This document shows, in pieces, positions 45,680 to 53,267 of a stretch of DNA of 64,000 bases. The stretch covers positions 1 through 64,000 of the forward strand of contig NZ_JAINVZ010000008.1 in the NCBI RefSeq assembly GCF_019890615.1, read 5' to 3'. Source of the DNA: Streptantibioticus parmotrematis. GTDB taxonomy: Bacteria; Actinomycetota; Actinomycetes; Streptomycetales; Streptomycetaceae. The position numbers and the translations under genes were made by a program. The notes under the pieces were generated by a model. The model was given only the letters and a program-made list of their open reading frames with translations, was not told the origin of the DNA and did no database searches. Position 1 is the stretch's first letter; the number at the start of each line of letters is the position of its first letter.

Positions 45680-47737
45680 ATGTCAGGTATAAGCCGGAGA
45701 GGTTTCGTGGCGCTGTCCGCGGGCGCCGCCGCCGGAACCGTCATGGCCTCCGCGGGCCGTGCCGCCGCCGCGCAGCCCGCGGTCGCGGCCGCCGCGAACA
45801 CCACGGGCACGATCAAGGACGTCCGGCACGTCGTGGTCCTCATGCAGGAGAACCGCAGCTTCGACCACTACTTCGGGTCGCTGAAGGGAGTGCGCGGCTT
45901 CGGCGACCGGGCCACCATCACGCTCTCCGGCGGCGCCTCGGTCTTCAACCAGCCCAACGGCTCGGGACGGCAGTACCCCTGGCAGCTCAGCGCCAACAAC
46001 TCGGTCGTCGTCTCGCCGGAGACCCTCGCCCAGTGCGACGGCTCGCTCGACCACGGCTGGGCCACCCAGCACTCGGCGTGGAACGGCGGCAAGATGGACG
46101 ACTGGATCTCCGCCAAGGGATCCAACCGCACGATGGGATTCCTCAACCGCAGCGACATCCCGTTCCACTACGCGCTCGCCGACGCCTACACCGTCTGCGA
46201 CGCGTACCACTGCTCGATCATCAGCGCCACCGGCCCCAACCGCACCTACCTGTGGGGCGGCATGATCGACCCGGGCGGCACCGCGGGCGGCCCGGCCTAC
46301 GACGGCGGCGACGAGTCCGGGCTGACCTGGCAGACCTACGCCGAGGCGCTGCAGAACGCAGGAGTGAGCTGGAAGGTCTACCAGAACGCCTCGGACAACT
46401 TCGGCGACAACGGCCTGGCGTACTTCACCCAGTTCGCCAACGCCAAGTCCGGCAACCCGCTGTACGACCGCGGCATGGCGTCGGTGCCCGCCACCACCGG
46501 CTCGACCCCGGACGACATCGCCGCCGCCATCAAGGCCGACGCGCTCGCCGGCACCCTGCCGCAGGTCTCCTGGGTCGTGGCCAACCAGGCGTTCTCCGAG
46601 CACCCCGACGCGCCCCCCGGTGACGGCGCGCACTTCGTCAACCTGGTGCTCCAGGCGCTCGCCGCCGACGCGGACACCTTCAATTCCACCGTGGTCTTCC
46701 TGAACTACGACGAGAACGACGGCTTCTTCGACCACGTGCCGCCGCCCGTCCCGCCGTCCGGCACCGCCGACGAGTCCTACGACAGCCAGCCGATCGGCCT
46801 GGGCTTCCGAGTGCCGATGGTGGTCATCTCGCCGTGGAGCCGCGGCGGCTGGGTCGACTCCCAGGTCTCCGACCACACCTCGGTCATCCAGTTCATCGAG
46901 AAGTGGACCGCCGCGATCGGCACCCCGGCGGTGTGCAACAGCATCAGCGCCTGGCGCCGCAAGGTCTGCTCCGACCTGACCGGCGCGTTCGACTTCACCT
47001 CGCCCGTCAACGGGTTGCCCTCGCTGCCGTCCACCAGCACGGTGATCGGCCAGTCGCTGTGCAACGTCATGGTCAACCCGTCGCCCACCACCAACGCGCT
47101 GCCCACGCAGGAGCCCGGCACCAAGCCCGCCCGCGCCCTGCCGTACCAACCCAACGGCCACGTGGACCGACTCGAGTTCGACAGCGGTGGCAAGACGCTG
47201 ATCTGGATCGACATGGCCAACCAGGGCGCACCGGCGACCAAGGCGGCCCACTTCGCGATCTACGCCAACGCCTACCGCAGCGGCGGCCCCTGGCAGTACA
47301 CGGTGGACGCGGGCGGCACCGCCAGCGACTTCTTCAACATCGGCACGGGCTACGGCAACGGCGCCTACGACCTGACGCTCGTCGGGCCCAACCGCTTCCT
47401 GCGGCGCTTCGCCGGCAACTCCACCACGCCCGGCAGCAACGTCGAGGTCACCCCGACCTACGCCAACGCGCCCAACACCGGCAAGCAGGCGCTGTGGCTC
47501 GCGATGGCGAACACCGGCTCCACCACGGCCACGTTCACCGTCACCTCGGCCAACTACCGCTCCGACGGCCCCTGGACGTACAAGGTCCCGGCGGGCGAGA
47601 CGGTGTCCGACTACTTCAACGCGGTCGCGTACACAGGCGGCTGGTACGACTTCACCGTGACCGTCGACATCGACCCGGCCTGGTCGAGGCGGCTCACCGG
47701 CCACATCGAGACCGGCTCGGCCAGCGTCACCGGCTGA
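45680..47737 (+). CDS. plc: Phospholipase C / phosphoesterase family protein, Tat-exported
   Basis: 685 aa. Tat signal SRRGFVALS (twin arginine 6-7). The alkaline-phosphatase-like phosphoesterase domain (about 48-455) has the ENRSFDHYFG motif and NYDENDGFFDH; two C-terminal repeats (about 487-580 and 582-685) match the C-terminal domain of phosphocholine-specific phospholipase C. It is secreted folded and hydrolyses phospholipids or other phosphoesters. AAGGAA before ATG. A second relative is encoded at 53268-55784. Confidence 0.93.
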   Translation: MSGISRRGFVALSAGAAAGTVMASAGRAAAAQPAVAAAANTTGTIKDVRHVVVLMQENRSFDHYFGSLKGVRGFGDRATITLSGGASVFNQPNGSGRQYPWQLSANNSVVVSPETLAQCDGSLDHGWATQHSAWNGGKMDDWISAKGSNRTMGFLNRSDIPFHYALADAYTVCDAYHCSIISATGPNRTYLWGGMIDPGGTAGGPAYDGGDESGLTWQTYAEALQNAGVSWKVYQNASDNFGDNGLAYFTQFANAKSGNPLYDRGMASVPATTGSTPDDIAAAIKADALAGTLPQVSWVVANQAFSEHPDAPPGDGAHFVNLVLQALAADADTFNSTVVFLNYDENDGFFDHVPPPVPPSGTADESYDSQPIGLGFRVPMVVISPWSRGGWVDSQVSDHTSVIQFIEKWTAAIGTPAVCNSISAWRRKVCSDLTGAFDFTSPVNGLPSLPSTSTVIGQSLCNVMVNPSPTTNALPTQEPGTKPARALPYQPNGHVDRLEFDSGGKTLIWIDMANQGAPATKAAHFAIYANAYRSGGPWQYTVDAGGTASDFFNIGTGYGNGAYDLTLVGPNRFLRRFAGNSTTPGSNVEVTPTYANAPNTGKQALWLAMANTGSTTATFTVTSANYRSDGPWTYKVPAGETVSDYFNAVAYTGGWYDFTVTVDIDPAWSRRLTGHIETGSASVTG

Positions 47738-47750
47738 CGTGTGAGACGTC

Positions 47751-47820
47751 GGGAGCGCGAGTGGTCAGGCGCGGTGACCGCTGCTCCACTGCGGGCCCAC
47801 CTTGGCCCACTCGCGCTCCC
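47751..47820. other. Long-range 14-bp inverted repeat
   Basis: GGGAGCGCGAGTGG (47751-47764) and its exact complement at 47807-47820, the second arm lying inside the end of the minus-strand gene. Probably a bidirectional terminator between converging genes; the 42-nt loop is unusual. Confidence 0.45.
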
Positions 47821-48346
47821 ACTGCGACGCCCTGTGGCGGTCCAGCTGCGCCCGTACCGAGCGCTGACCGGCCAGCGTCAGCAGGCAGAAGCCGCCCGCC
47901 GCGCCCGCACCGATCAGGTCGGCCTGCACGGCGGTCTGCGAAGGGCTCAGCGGAGCGTCGGTGAGGCGGCCGTGGGCGTCGAGCCAGACCGGGGTGGTGG
48001 TCCCGGACCTGGCGCCGGGCGTGACCGGCACGCTCCCGGTGTGCCCGGACCCGTCCGGACCGGTCCACCGGGCGGGGGCCTGCACCACGGCCGTGTTGGT
48101 GCCGCTGTCGCTGCCGGTCGACACCGCGGAGGGCGCGTTCGCGACGAGGACGGCGGAAGCCGCGTGGCGGCCTGCGTTCTGCGCGTCCAGGGACGCCCGC
48201 ATGCTGTCGGACGCCGCCCATCCGGCCATCGGCGCACCGAGGACCATCACGACGCCCACCGCCAGGCCGACCCAGGCTTCCATCACATCGGAGCGGCGCC
48301 TGAGCGGGTTGCGTCGCCACCGCCACATCCTCACGGTCGCGCACAT
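47765..48346 (-). CDS. Rv1733c family membrane protein
   Basis: 193 aa. Basic start MWRWRRNPLRRRSD after six residues, a membrane helix (about 23-50), a periplasmic-type loop of about 85 residues with beta-strand character, a second helix (about 140-160) and a basic cytoplasmic tail. Rv1733c of M. tuberculosis is a dormancy (DosR regulon) protein of unknown function, and streptomycetes have several copies. ATG at 48346 with GGAG upstream. A GTG at the fifth codon and the ATG at 48328 are alternatives. Confidence 0.85.
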   Translation of the reverse strand: MCATVRMWRWRRNPLRRRSDVMEAWVGLAVGVVMVLGAPMAGWAASDSMRASLDAQNAGRHAASAVLVANAPSAVSTGSDSGTNTAVVQAPARWTGPDGSGHTGSVPVTPGARSGTTTPVWLDAHGRLTDAPLSPSQTAVQADLIGAGAAGGFCLLTLAGQRSVRAQLDRHRASQWEREWAKVGPQWSSGHRA

Positions 48347-48364
48347 CGTCACATCTCCGCTTTC

Positions 48365-48370
48365 ATTATG
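48365..48370 (-). promoter_or_regulatory. -10 box of the Rv1733c-like gene
   Basis: On the minus strand CATAAT at 48365-48370. The matching -35 region (about 48388-48393) overlaps the first of the phased boxes at 48379-48392, the usual activator position of NarL-family regulators. Confidence 0.55.
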
Positions 48371-48378
48371 GCCCCGTT

Positions 48379-48455
48379 GGGCGAAACGGCCCACAGGAAG
48401 GGCATGAGGTCTCACAGGAAGGGCGTGAGACCCCGCGAGAAGGGCGTGAGGTCCC
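48379..48455. repeat. Four 14-bp palindrome-like boxes at exact 21-bp spacing
   Basis: Boxes at 48379-48392 GGGCGAAACGGCCC, 48400-48413 GGGCATGAGGTCTC, 48421-48434 GGGCGTGAGACCCC and 48442-48455 GGGCGTGAGGTCCC. The starts are exactly 21 bp apart (two helix turns). Each begins GGG and ends CCC or CTC. The form resembles the DosR/OsdR site GGGAC-N4-GTCCC, which the last box matches at eight of ten defined positions. The last three also form a 21-bp direct repeat (48393-48455). Confidence 0.6.
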
Positions 48456-48536
48456 ACAGGCGGACCGGGCTGTCGCCGGGAAGAATGGGACGCCCGCCAG
48501 GGGAACGCGTGAAGGCGGCCCGGGGGCACGCGCCGC

Positions 48537-48550
48537 GGGACGCCCGTCAC
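48537..48550. promoter_or_regulatory. Closest DosR/OsdR-like site to the alcohol dehydrogenase
   Basis: GGGACGCCCGTCAC matches GGGAC-N4-GTCCC at nine of ten defined positions, 110 bp before the dehydrogenase start. A weaker copy, GGGACGCCCGCCAG, lies at 48487-48500. Confidence 0.45.
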
Positions 48551-48586
48551 GTCACGGAACGCGTCCGCGCGACCCCGGTGCGGGGC

Positions 48587-48651
48587 CATCGGAAGGCGAG
48601 GGCGATCGGAAGGCGGGGCGATCGGAAGGCGGGGCGATCGGAAGGCGAGGC
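48587..48651 (+). repeat. 16-bp tandem repeat reaching the dehydrogenase start
   Basis: Three consecutive 16-bp units GATCGGAAGGCGGGGC (48604-48619, 48620-48635) and GATCGGAAGGCGAGGC (48636-48651), preceded by a 17-nt divergent copy (48587-48603). Each unit contains GGAAGG, a Shine-Dalgarno core. The last unit ends nine bases before the ATG at 48660, so it supplies the ribosome binding site. Confidence 0.8.
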
Positions 48652-48659
48652 GAGCGCTC

Positions 48660-49715
48660 ATGACGCAGGCCGCGAAGGTGAACGGCCGGCTTCCCGGCAC
48701 GCTGCGCGGCTGGGCGGTGGACCGCCCGGGCCCGATCGCGCGGGCGGCGCCCGGCGCGGGGCCGCTGGTCCGGGTGGAGCGGCCGATGCCGGTGCCGGGT
48801 CCCGGGCAGGTGCTGGTGGAGACGGAGGCGTGCGGCGTCTGCCGCACCGATCTGCATCTGGCGGAGGGCGACCTGCCGCCGCACCGCGAGGCGACGATCC
48901 CAGGGCACGAGATCGTCGGCCGGGTGGTCGCGGCGGGACCGGGTGCCACGCGGTTCGCTCTCGGGGAGCGGATCGGCGTGGCCTGGCTGCGCGGCACCTG
49001 CGGGGTCTGCCGCTACTGCCGGGCGGGCCGGGAGAACCTCTGCCCGTCCTCCGTCTACACCGGCTGGGACGCGGACGGCGGCTTCGCCGATCACGCCGTC
49101 GTGCCCGAGGACTACGCGTACCGCCTGCCGGGCGACGCGGACCCCGCCCACCTGGCCCCACTGCTGTGCGCCGGGATCATCGGCTACCGGGCCTTGCGGC
49201 GCAGCGCGCTCCCGCGCGGCGGACGACTCGGGATCTACGGCTTCGGCGCCTCCGCCCATCTGGCGGCGCAGGTCGCCCTGGCCGAGGGTGCCACCGTGCA
49301 CGTACTGACCCGGTCCGCCGAGGCCCGCGCCCTCGCCCTGGAACTCGGCGCGGCGTCCGCCGCGGGCGCCTACGACCGGCCGCCTGAGCCACTGGACTCG
49401 GCGATCCTGTTCGCGCCGGTCGGCGACCTGGTCCCGGTCGCCCTGGAGGCGCTGGACCGCTCGGGCACGCTGGCGGTCGCCGGCATCCACCTGAGCGACA
49501 TCCCCGCGCTCGACTACCGGCGCCACCTGTTCCAGGAGCGCGACCTGCGCAGCGTCACGTCCAACACCCGGACCGACGGCGAGGAGTTCCTGGCCCTGGC
49601 CGCCCGCATCGGCCTGCGCGTCACGGTCACCCCGTACCCCCTGAACGAGGCAGACCAGGCCCTCACCGACCTGTCGGCCGACCACGTCAACGGCGCGGCC
49701 GTCCTGATCCCGTGA
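48660..49715 (+). CDS. Zinc-dependent alcohol dehydrogenase family protein
   Basis: 351 aa medium-chain dehydrogenase. Catalytic zinc C61 (GVCRTDLH) with H83-E84, structural zinc C114, C117, C120, C128. The Rossmann motif [14 protein letters not shown] has an altered glycine pattern (G-x-G-x-x-A). Genes of this group sit in the oxygen/energy-stress (DosR/OsdR-like) clusters of streptomycetes beside Rv1733c-like genes, as here. NAD(P)H-dependent aldehyde or alcohol conversion is likely, substrate unknown. Confidence 0.88.
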   Translation: MTQAAKVNGRLPGTLRGWAVDRPGPIARAAPGAGPLVRVERPMPVPGPGQVLVETEACGVCRTDLHLAEGDLPPHREATIPGHEIVGRVVAAGPGATRFALGERIGVAWLRGTCGVCRYCRAGRENLCPSSVYTGWDADGGFADHAVVPEDYAYRLPGDADPAHLAPLLCAGIIGYRALRRSALPRGGRLGIYGFGASAHLAAQVALAEGATVHVLTRSAEARALALELGAASAAGAYDRPPEPLDSAILFAPVGDLVPVALEALDRSGTLAVAGIHLSDIPALDYRRHLFQERDLRSVTSNTRTDGEEFLALAARIGLRVTVTPYPLNEADQALTDLSADHVNGAAVLIP

Positions 49716-49743
49716 CCCGGGCGGTCCCGCGCGTGCGGGCCGA

Positions 49744-49794
49744 CGGTGTCCTGCCGCCCGGCCGTCCCGCTCGGGCGGAGCCGGAGGGACACCG
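49744..49794 (+). terminator. Compound terminator hairpin after the dehydrogenase
   Basis: CGGTGTCC (49744-49751) with GGACACCG (49787-49794), enclosing CCGCCC (49754-49759) with GGGCGG (49773-49778). The rest of 49716-50036 has a direct repeat AACAGCT (49807-49813, 49821-49827) and no gene. Confidence 0.6.
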
Positions 49795-50036
49795 GTCCCG
49801 GTTTGTAACAGCTTTTGTGGAACAGCTCCGGCATCGGCGCCACTGATCGCGCGGCAACCGTGTGATCAAGGCTGTCTCTTGCGCCGTTCCGGTCGACGCA
49901 GGGGCGGATAGGCAGCATGCTGACTTCGTCCATCTGCGCTCGCCGTACGTCAGGTGTCGTTGCACCCTGGAGATGCGGGTGGTGGGCATGGTTACGGGTT
50001 GGAGCGGGACGACGACGTCTGGGTGGTTTCCTGGTC

Positions 50037-53000
50037 ATGCACCGATACGAGTCGGACCCCGCCGAGGAATCCCGGCCGGGCCGGGGGGCGGCGGGGGCCG
50101 GGGCCGTGCGGCCCGAGGGGCATCGACTGGTGCGGCTGGCCACCGTCCTGCTGGACGGCGAGGGACGCATCCTGCACTGGAGCGACGACGCCTGCGCCCT
50201 GCTCGGCTACTCCGCCGAGGAGGCACTCGGCAACTTCGTCGGCGGCCTGCTGCTCGGTGACGACCGGCGCCCCGAGGCGCTGGAACTGCTCGACCAGGTC
50301 ATCGCCGGGGACCCCTGGAGCGGCACCTTCCCCATCCGGCACCGCGACGGGCACCTCGTCGACCTGGAGTTCCGCACCTACCCCATCGCCGCCCCCGGCG
50401 ACCTGCGCTTCGTGCTGGTCACCTCCTCCGAGGTGCGCGCGCTGCGCCAGGTCGAGGAGGACCTCGCCGTCCTCAACGGCTTCTTCGACCAGTCGCCCAT
50501 CGGCCTCGCGGTCTACGACGAGGAACTGCGCTTCGTCCGCATCAACCCGGCCCTCGCCCACATCAACGGCATCGACGAGAACCAGCACCTCGGCCGGCGG
50601 CTCACCTCCGTCCTGCCCGGTATCAACGCCGAGGAGATCGAGGCCGTCATGCGCCAGGTGCTGGCCACCGGCGAGTCGGTCGTCGACGCCCGCTCGCACG
50701 GCCGCACCCCCGGCGCCCCGGAGGAGGACCGCGCCTGGTCGGCGTCGTACTTCCGGCTGGAGGCGCCGTCGGGCAAGGTGCTGGGCGTCAGCTCCTCGGT
50801 CATCGACGTCACCCAGCGCTTCCGCGCCGAGGAGCAGGCCGCCAGAGCCCAGGAACGGCTGTCGCTGCTGGCCGAGGCGGGCGCCCGGATCGGCACCACG
50901 CTGGACCTGCGCACCACCGTGCGCGAGCTGGCCGACGCGATGGTGCCCAGGCTCGCCGACGTGTGCGGGGTGCACGTGCTGGAGCGCCTGGTCAGCGGCC
51001 AGGACCCGAAGCCGGACGACCCCGAGAGCGTGCTGGTGCGCAGGCTCGCGCTGAGGTCCGCGCACCCCGACTTCCCCGCCGACGACCTGCCCATCGAGGC
51101 GGTCTACCGCATCCCGCCCGACTCGCCGTACGCGCGGGCCATGGCGACCCGCCGCACCGTGACCGTCCCCGGGTCCGAGCTGCCGCTGCTGACCCACACC
51201 GGGGGCGAGCGGGTGCGTTCCTACATGAACGGCAGCTCGCAGCCGCTGCGCGTCACCCCGATCGTGGCGCGCTCCACCGTGCTGGGCGTCGTCGTCTACT
51301 CGCGCTACATGGACCGCAACCCCTTCGACGACCAGGACAGCACGTTCGGCGAGGAGTTGGTGGCCCGGGCCGCGGTCTCCATCGACAACGCGCGGCTGTA
51401 CCTGCGCGAGCACGCCAACCTGATGGAGCGTCAGGCAGCGTTGCGGGAGGCCAACGCGGCACGTGAGCAGCTCGCGTTGATCAACGAGGCCACCAGCCGG
51501 ATCGGCAGCACCCTCGACGTGCAGCGCACCGCCGAGGAACTGATCGAGGTCGTCGTGCCGAGGTTCGCCGACTTCGCCACCGTCGACCTGCTGGAGTCGG
51601 TGATGCGCGGCGACGAGCCGTACGCGCTCAACTCCGACGAGCCGGTGACACTGCGTGCGGTGGCGATAGGGGGTGACGTGCCGGAGCTGGCGGGTGCCGT
51701 GGACTCGGTCGGGGAGAGCTCCCGCTACGACGGCGCGCGGATCTACGCCAAGTCCCTGCGCAGCGGTGAGCCGATCCTGGTGCCGGAGGTGGACGAGGAA
51801 GCCCTCGCCATGATCGTCAGCTCGCAGGACCGGGTGGAGCCGGGGCTGACCGCGGGCATCCACTCCTACCTCATGGTGCCGGTGCTGGCGCGCGGCGCGG
51901 TGCTGGGCGGCGCGGAGTTCATCCGCATCCGCGGCTCCGAGCCCTACACCACCGCCGACGTGGCGATCGCGGAGGAACTGGTCGCCAGGGCGGCGGTGTG
52001 CATCGACAACGCCCGGCTCTACGGCCGCGAGCGCGGCACCGCGCTGACCCTGCAACGCAGCCTGCTGCCGCAGGAGATCCACCACACCCTGGGCATGGAG
52101 ATCGCCTACCGCTACCTGCCCAGCAGTGTGGTGAGCGAGGTCGGCGGCGACTGGTTCGACGTGGTGCCGCTGTCCTGCGGCCGGGTCGCCCTGGTGGTCG
52201 GCGACGTCATGGGGCACGGTGTGCAGGCGGCTGCCACCATGGGCCAACTACGTACCGTGGCACGGACGTTGGCAACCTTGGAGATGCTGCCCGACCAGGT
52301 GCTCAGCAGACTGGACGAGACCGCGTCGGGCCTGGGGGAGGGGCAGTTCGCCACGTGTGTCTGCGCGGTCTACGACCCCGTCGACCGCAGTTGCACCATC
52401 GCCTGCGCGGGCCACCTGCCGCCGGTGGTGGTGGGAGCGGACGGCAGCACCCGGCCGGTGGACCTGCCGCCCGGGGTGCCGCTGGGCGTGGGGGGAGTGC
52501 CGTTCGAGAGCGTGGAGATCACCGTGCCGGAGGGCGGCATGCTCGCGCTCTACACCGACGGCCTGATCGAGCGGCGCGGCCAGGACATCGACGAGGGCCT
52601 GGAACTGCTGTGCCGGACCCTGTCGGACCGCGGGCGCGGCCTGGAGGAGACCTGCGACGCGGTGCTGGACGCGCTGGTCACCGACGGCGCCGAGGACGAC
52701 ATCGCCGTGATCATGGCACAGGTCCTGCCGGTCCCGGAGAACAAGATCGCCACCCTGCCGCTCACCGGTGACGTCACCCTCGCAGGCCAGGCCCGCCGCT
52801 TCACCCGCGGCACGCTGGAGGGATGGGGCCTGCTGTCACTCGCCGACATCGCCGAACTGCTGGTGAGCGAACTGGTCACCAACGCGTTGCGCCACGCGGG
52901 ACCCCCTCGCCAGCTGCGGCTGTTCCGGGACCGCACGCTCACCGTCGAGGTGGCGGACGCGGGGCGCCAGATCCCCACGCTGCGGCCGATCGACGAGGAC

Positions 53001-53123
53001 CTGGAGAGCGGGCGCGGGATGTACCTGGTGAACGAACTGGCGCACCGCTGGGGGAGCCGGACGACCCGGCACGGCAAGGTCGTCTGGTTCGAACTGGAAC
53101 TGCCCCTCGGCATGGCTCCCTGA
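50037..53123 (+). CDS. PAS-PAS-GAF-GAF-SpoIIE phosphatase with HATPase domain
   Basis: 1028 aa multidomain signalling protein. PAS 1 about 30-135, PAS 2 about 145-265, GAF 1 about 290-455, GAF 2 about 490-660, PP2C/SpoIIE phosphatase about 690-895 (metal carboxylates D705 and D708 in GGDWFD, D723 in VGDVMGHG, D841 in YTDG, D888), then an HATPase_c domain of the RsbW type about 910-1025 (N949 in ELVTNALRH, G-rich SGRGMYLV). The two GAF modules look like an internal duplication. It probably dephosphorylates an anti-anti-sigma factor while its own HATPase acts as anti-sigma kinase, tuning stress sigma activity. ATG 50037 has a weak ribosome binding site. Confidence 0.9.
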   Translation: MHRYESDPAEESRPGRGAAGAGAVRPEGHRLVRLATVLLDGEGRILHWSDDACALLGYSAEEALGNFVGGLLLGDDRRPEALELLDQVIAGDPWSGTFPIRHRDGHLVDLEFRTYPIAAPGDLRFVLVTSSEVRALRQVEEDLAVLNGFFDQSPIGLAVYDEELRFVRINPALAHINGIDENQHLGRRLTSVLPGINAEEIEAVMRQVLATGESVVDARSHGRTPGAPEEDRAWSASYFRLEAPSGKVLGVSSSVIDVTQRFRAEEQAARAQERLSLLAEAGARIGTTLDLRTTVRELADAMVPRLADVCGVHVLERLVSGQDPKPDDPESVLVRRLALRSAHPDFPADDLPIEAVYRIPPDSPYARAMATRRTVTVPGSELPLLTHTGGERVRSYMNGSSQPLRVTPIVARSTVLGVVVYSRYMDRNPFDDQDSTFGEELVARAAVSIDNARLYLREHANLMERQAALREANAAREQLALINEATSRIGSTLDVQRTAEELIEVVVPRFADFATVDLLESVMRGDEPYALNSDEPVTLRAVAIGGDVPELAGAVDSVGESSRYDGARIYAKSLRSGEPILVPEVDEEALAMIVSSQDRVEPGLTAGIHSYLMVPVLARGAVLGGAEFIRIRGSEPYTTADVAIAEELVARAAVCIDNARLYGRERGTALTLQRSLLPQEIHHTLGMEIAYRYLPSSVVSEVGGDWFDVVPLSCGRVALVVGDVMGHGVQAAATMGQLRTVARTLATLEMLPDQVLSRLDETASGLGEGQFATCVCAVYDPVDRSCTIACAGHLPPVVVGADGSTRPVDLPPGVPLGVGGVPFESVEITVPEGGMLALYTDGLIERRGQDIDEGLELLCRTLSDRGRGLEETCDAVLDALVTDGAEDDIAVIMAQVLPVPENKIATLPLTGDVTLAGQARRFTRGTLEGWGLLSLADIAELLVSELVTNALRHAGPPRQLRLFRDRTLTVEVADAGRQIPTLRPIDEDLESGRGMYLVNELAHRWGSRTTRHGKVVWFELELPLGMAP

Positions 53124-53178
53124 GCGGACCGTCAGGCCACCACCCCGAACAAGTCACCCTGGCCGGTTTCTGAAACAC

Positions 53179-53219
53179 CGTCATGCCACGTCATGCCCTC
53201 TTGTGCGGACGGGGTCATG
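53179..53219 (+). promoter_or_regulatory. GTCATG direct repeats upstream of the second phospholipase C gene
   Basis: CGTCATGCC at 53179-53187 and 53189-53197 (10 bp apart) and a third GTCATG at 53214-53219. Regularly spaced direct repeats suggest a response regulator site, possibly PhoP-like, but the match to GTTCACC is poor. Confidence 0.35.
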
Positions 53220-53267
53220 TGGTGTGTGCTGGCCCGCGTTCGGCGATCTTCGGCGCAGGGGTGATCA

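Noticed and set aside
48393..48476. CRISPR-like repeat
   Set aside because: The units touch each other without spacers and have only three to four copies; no cas genes are present.
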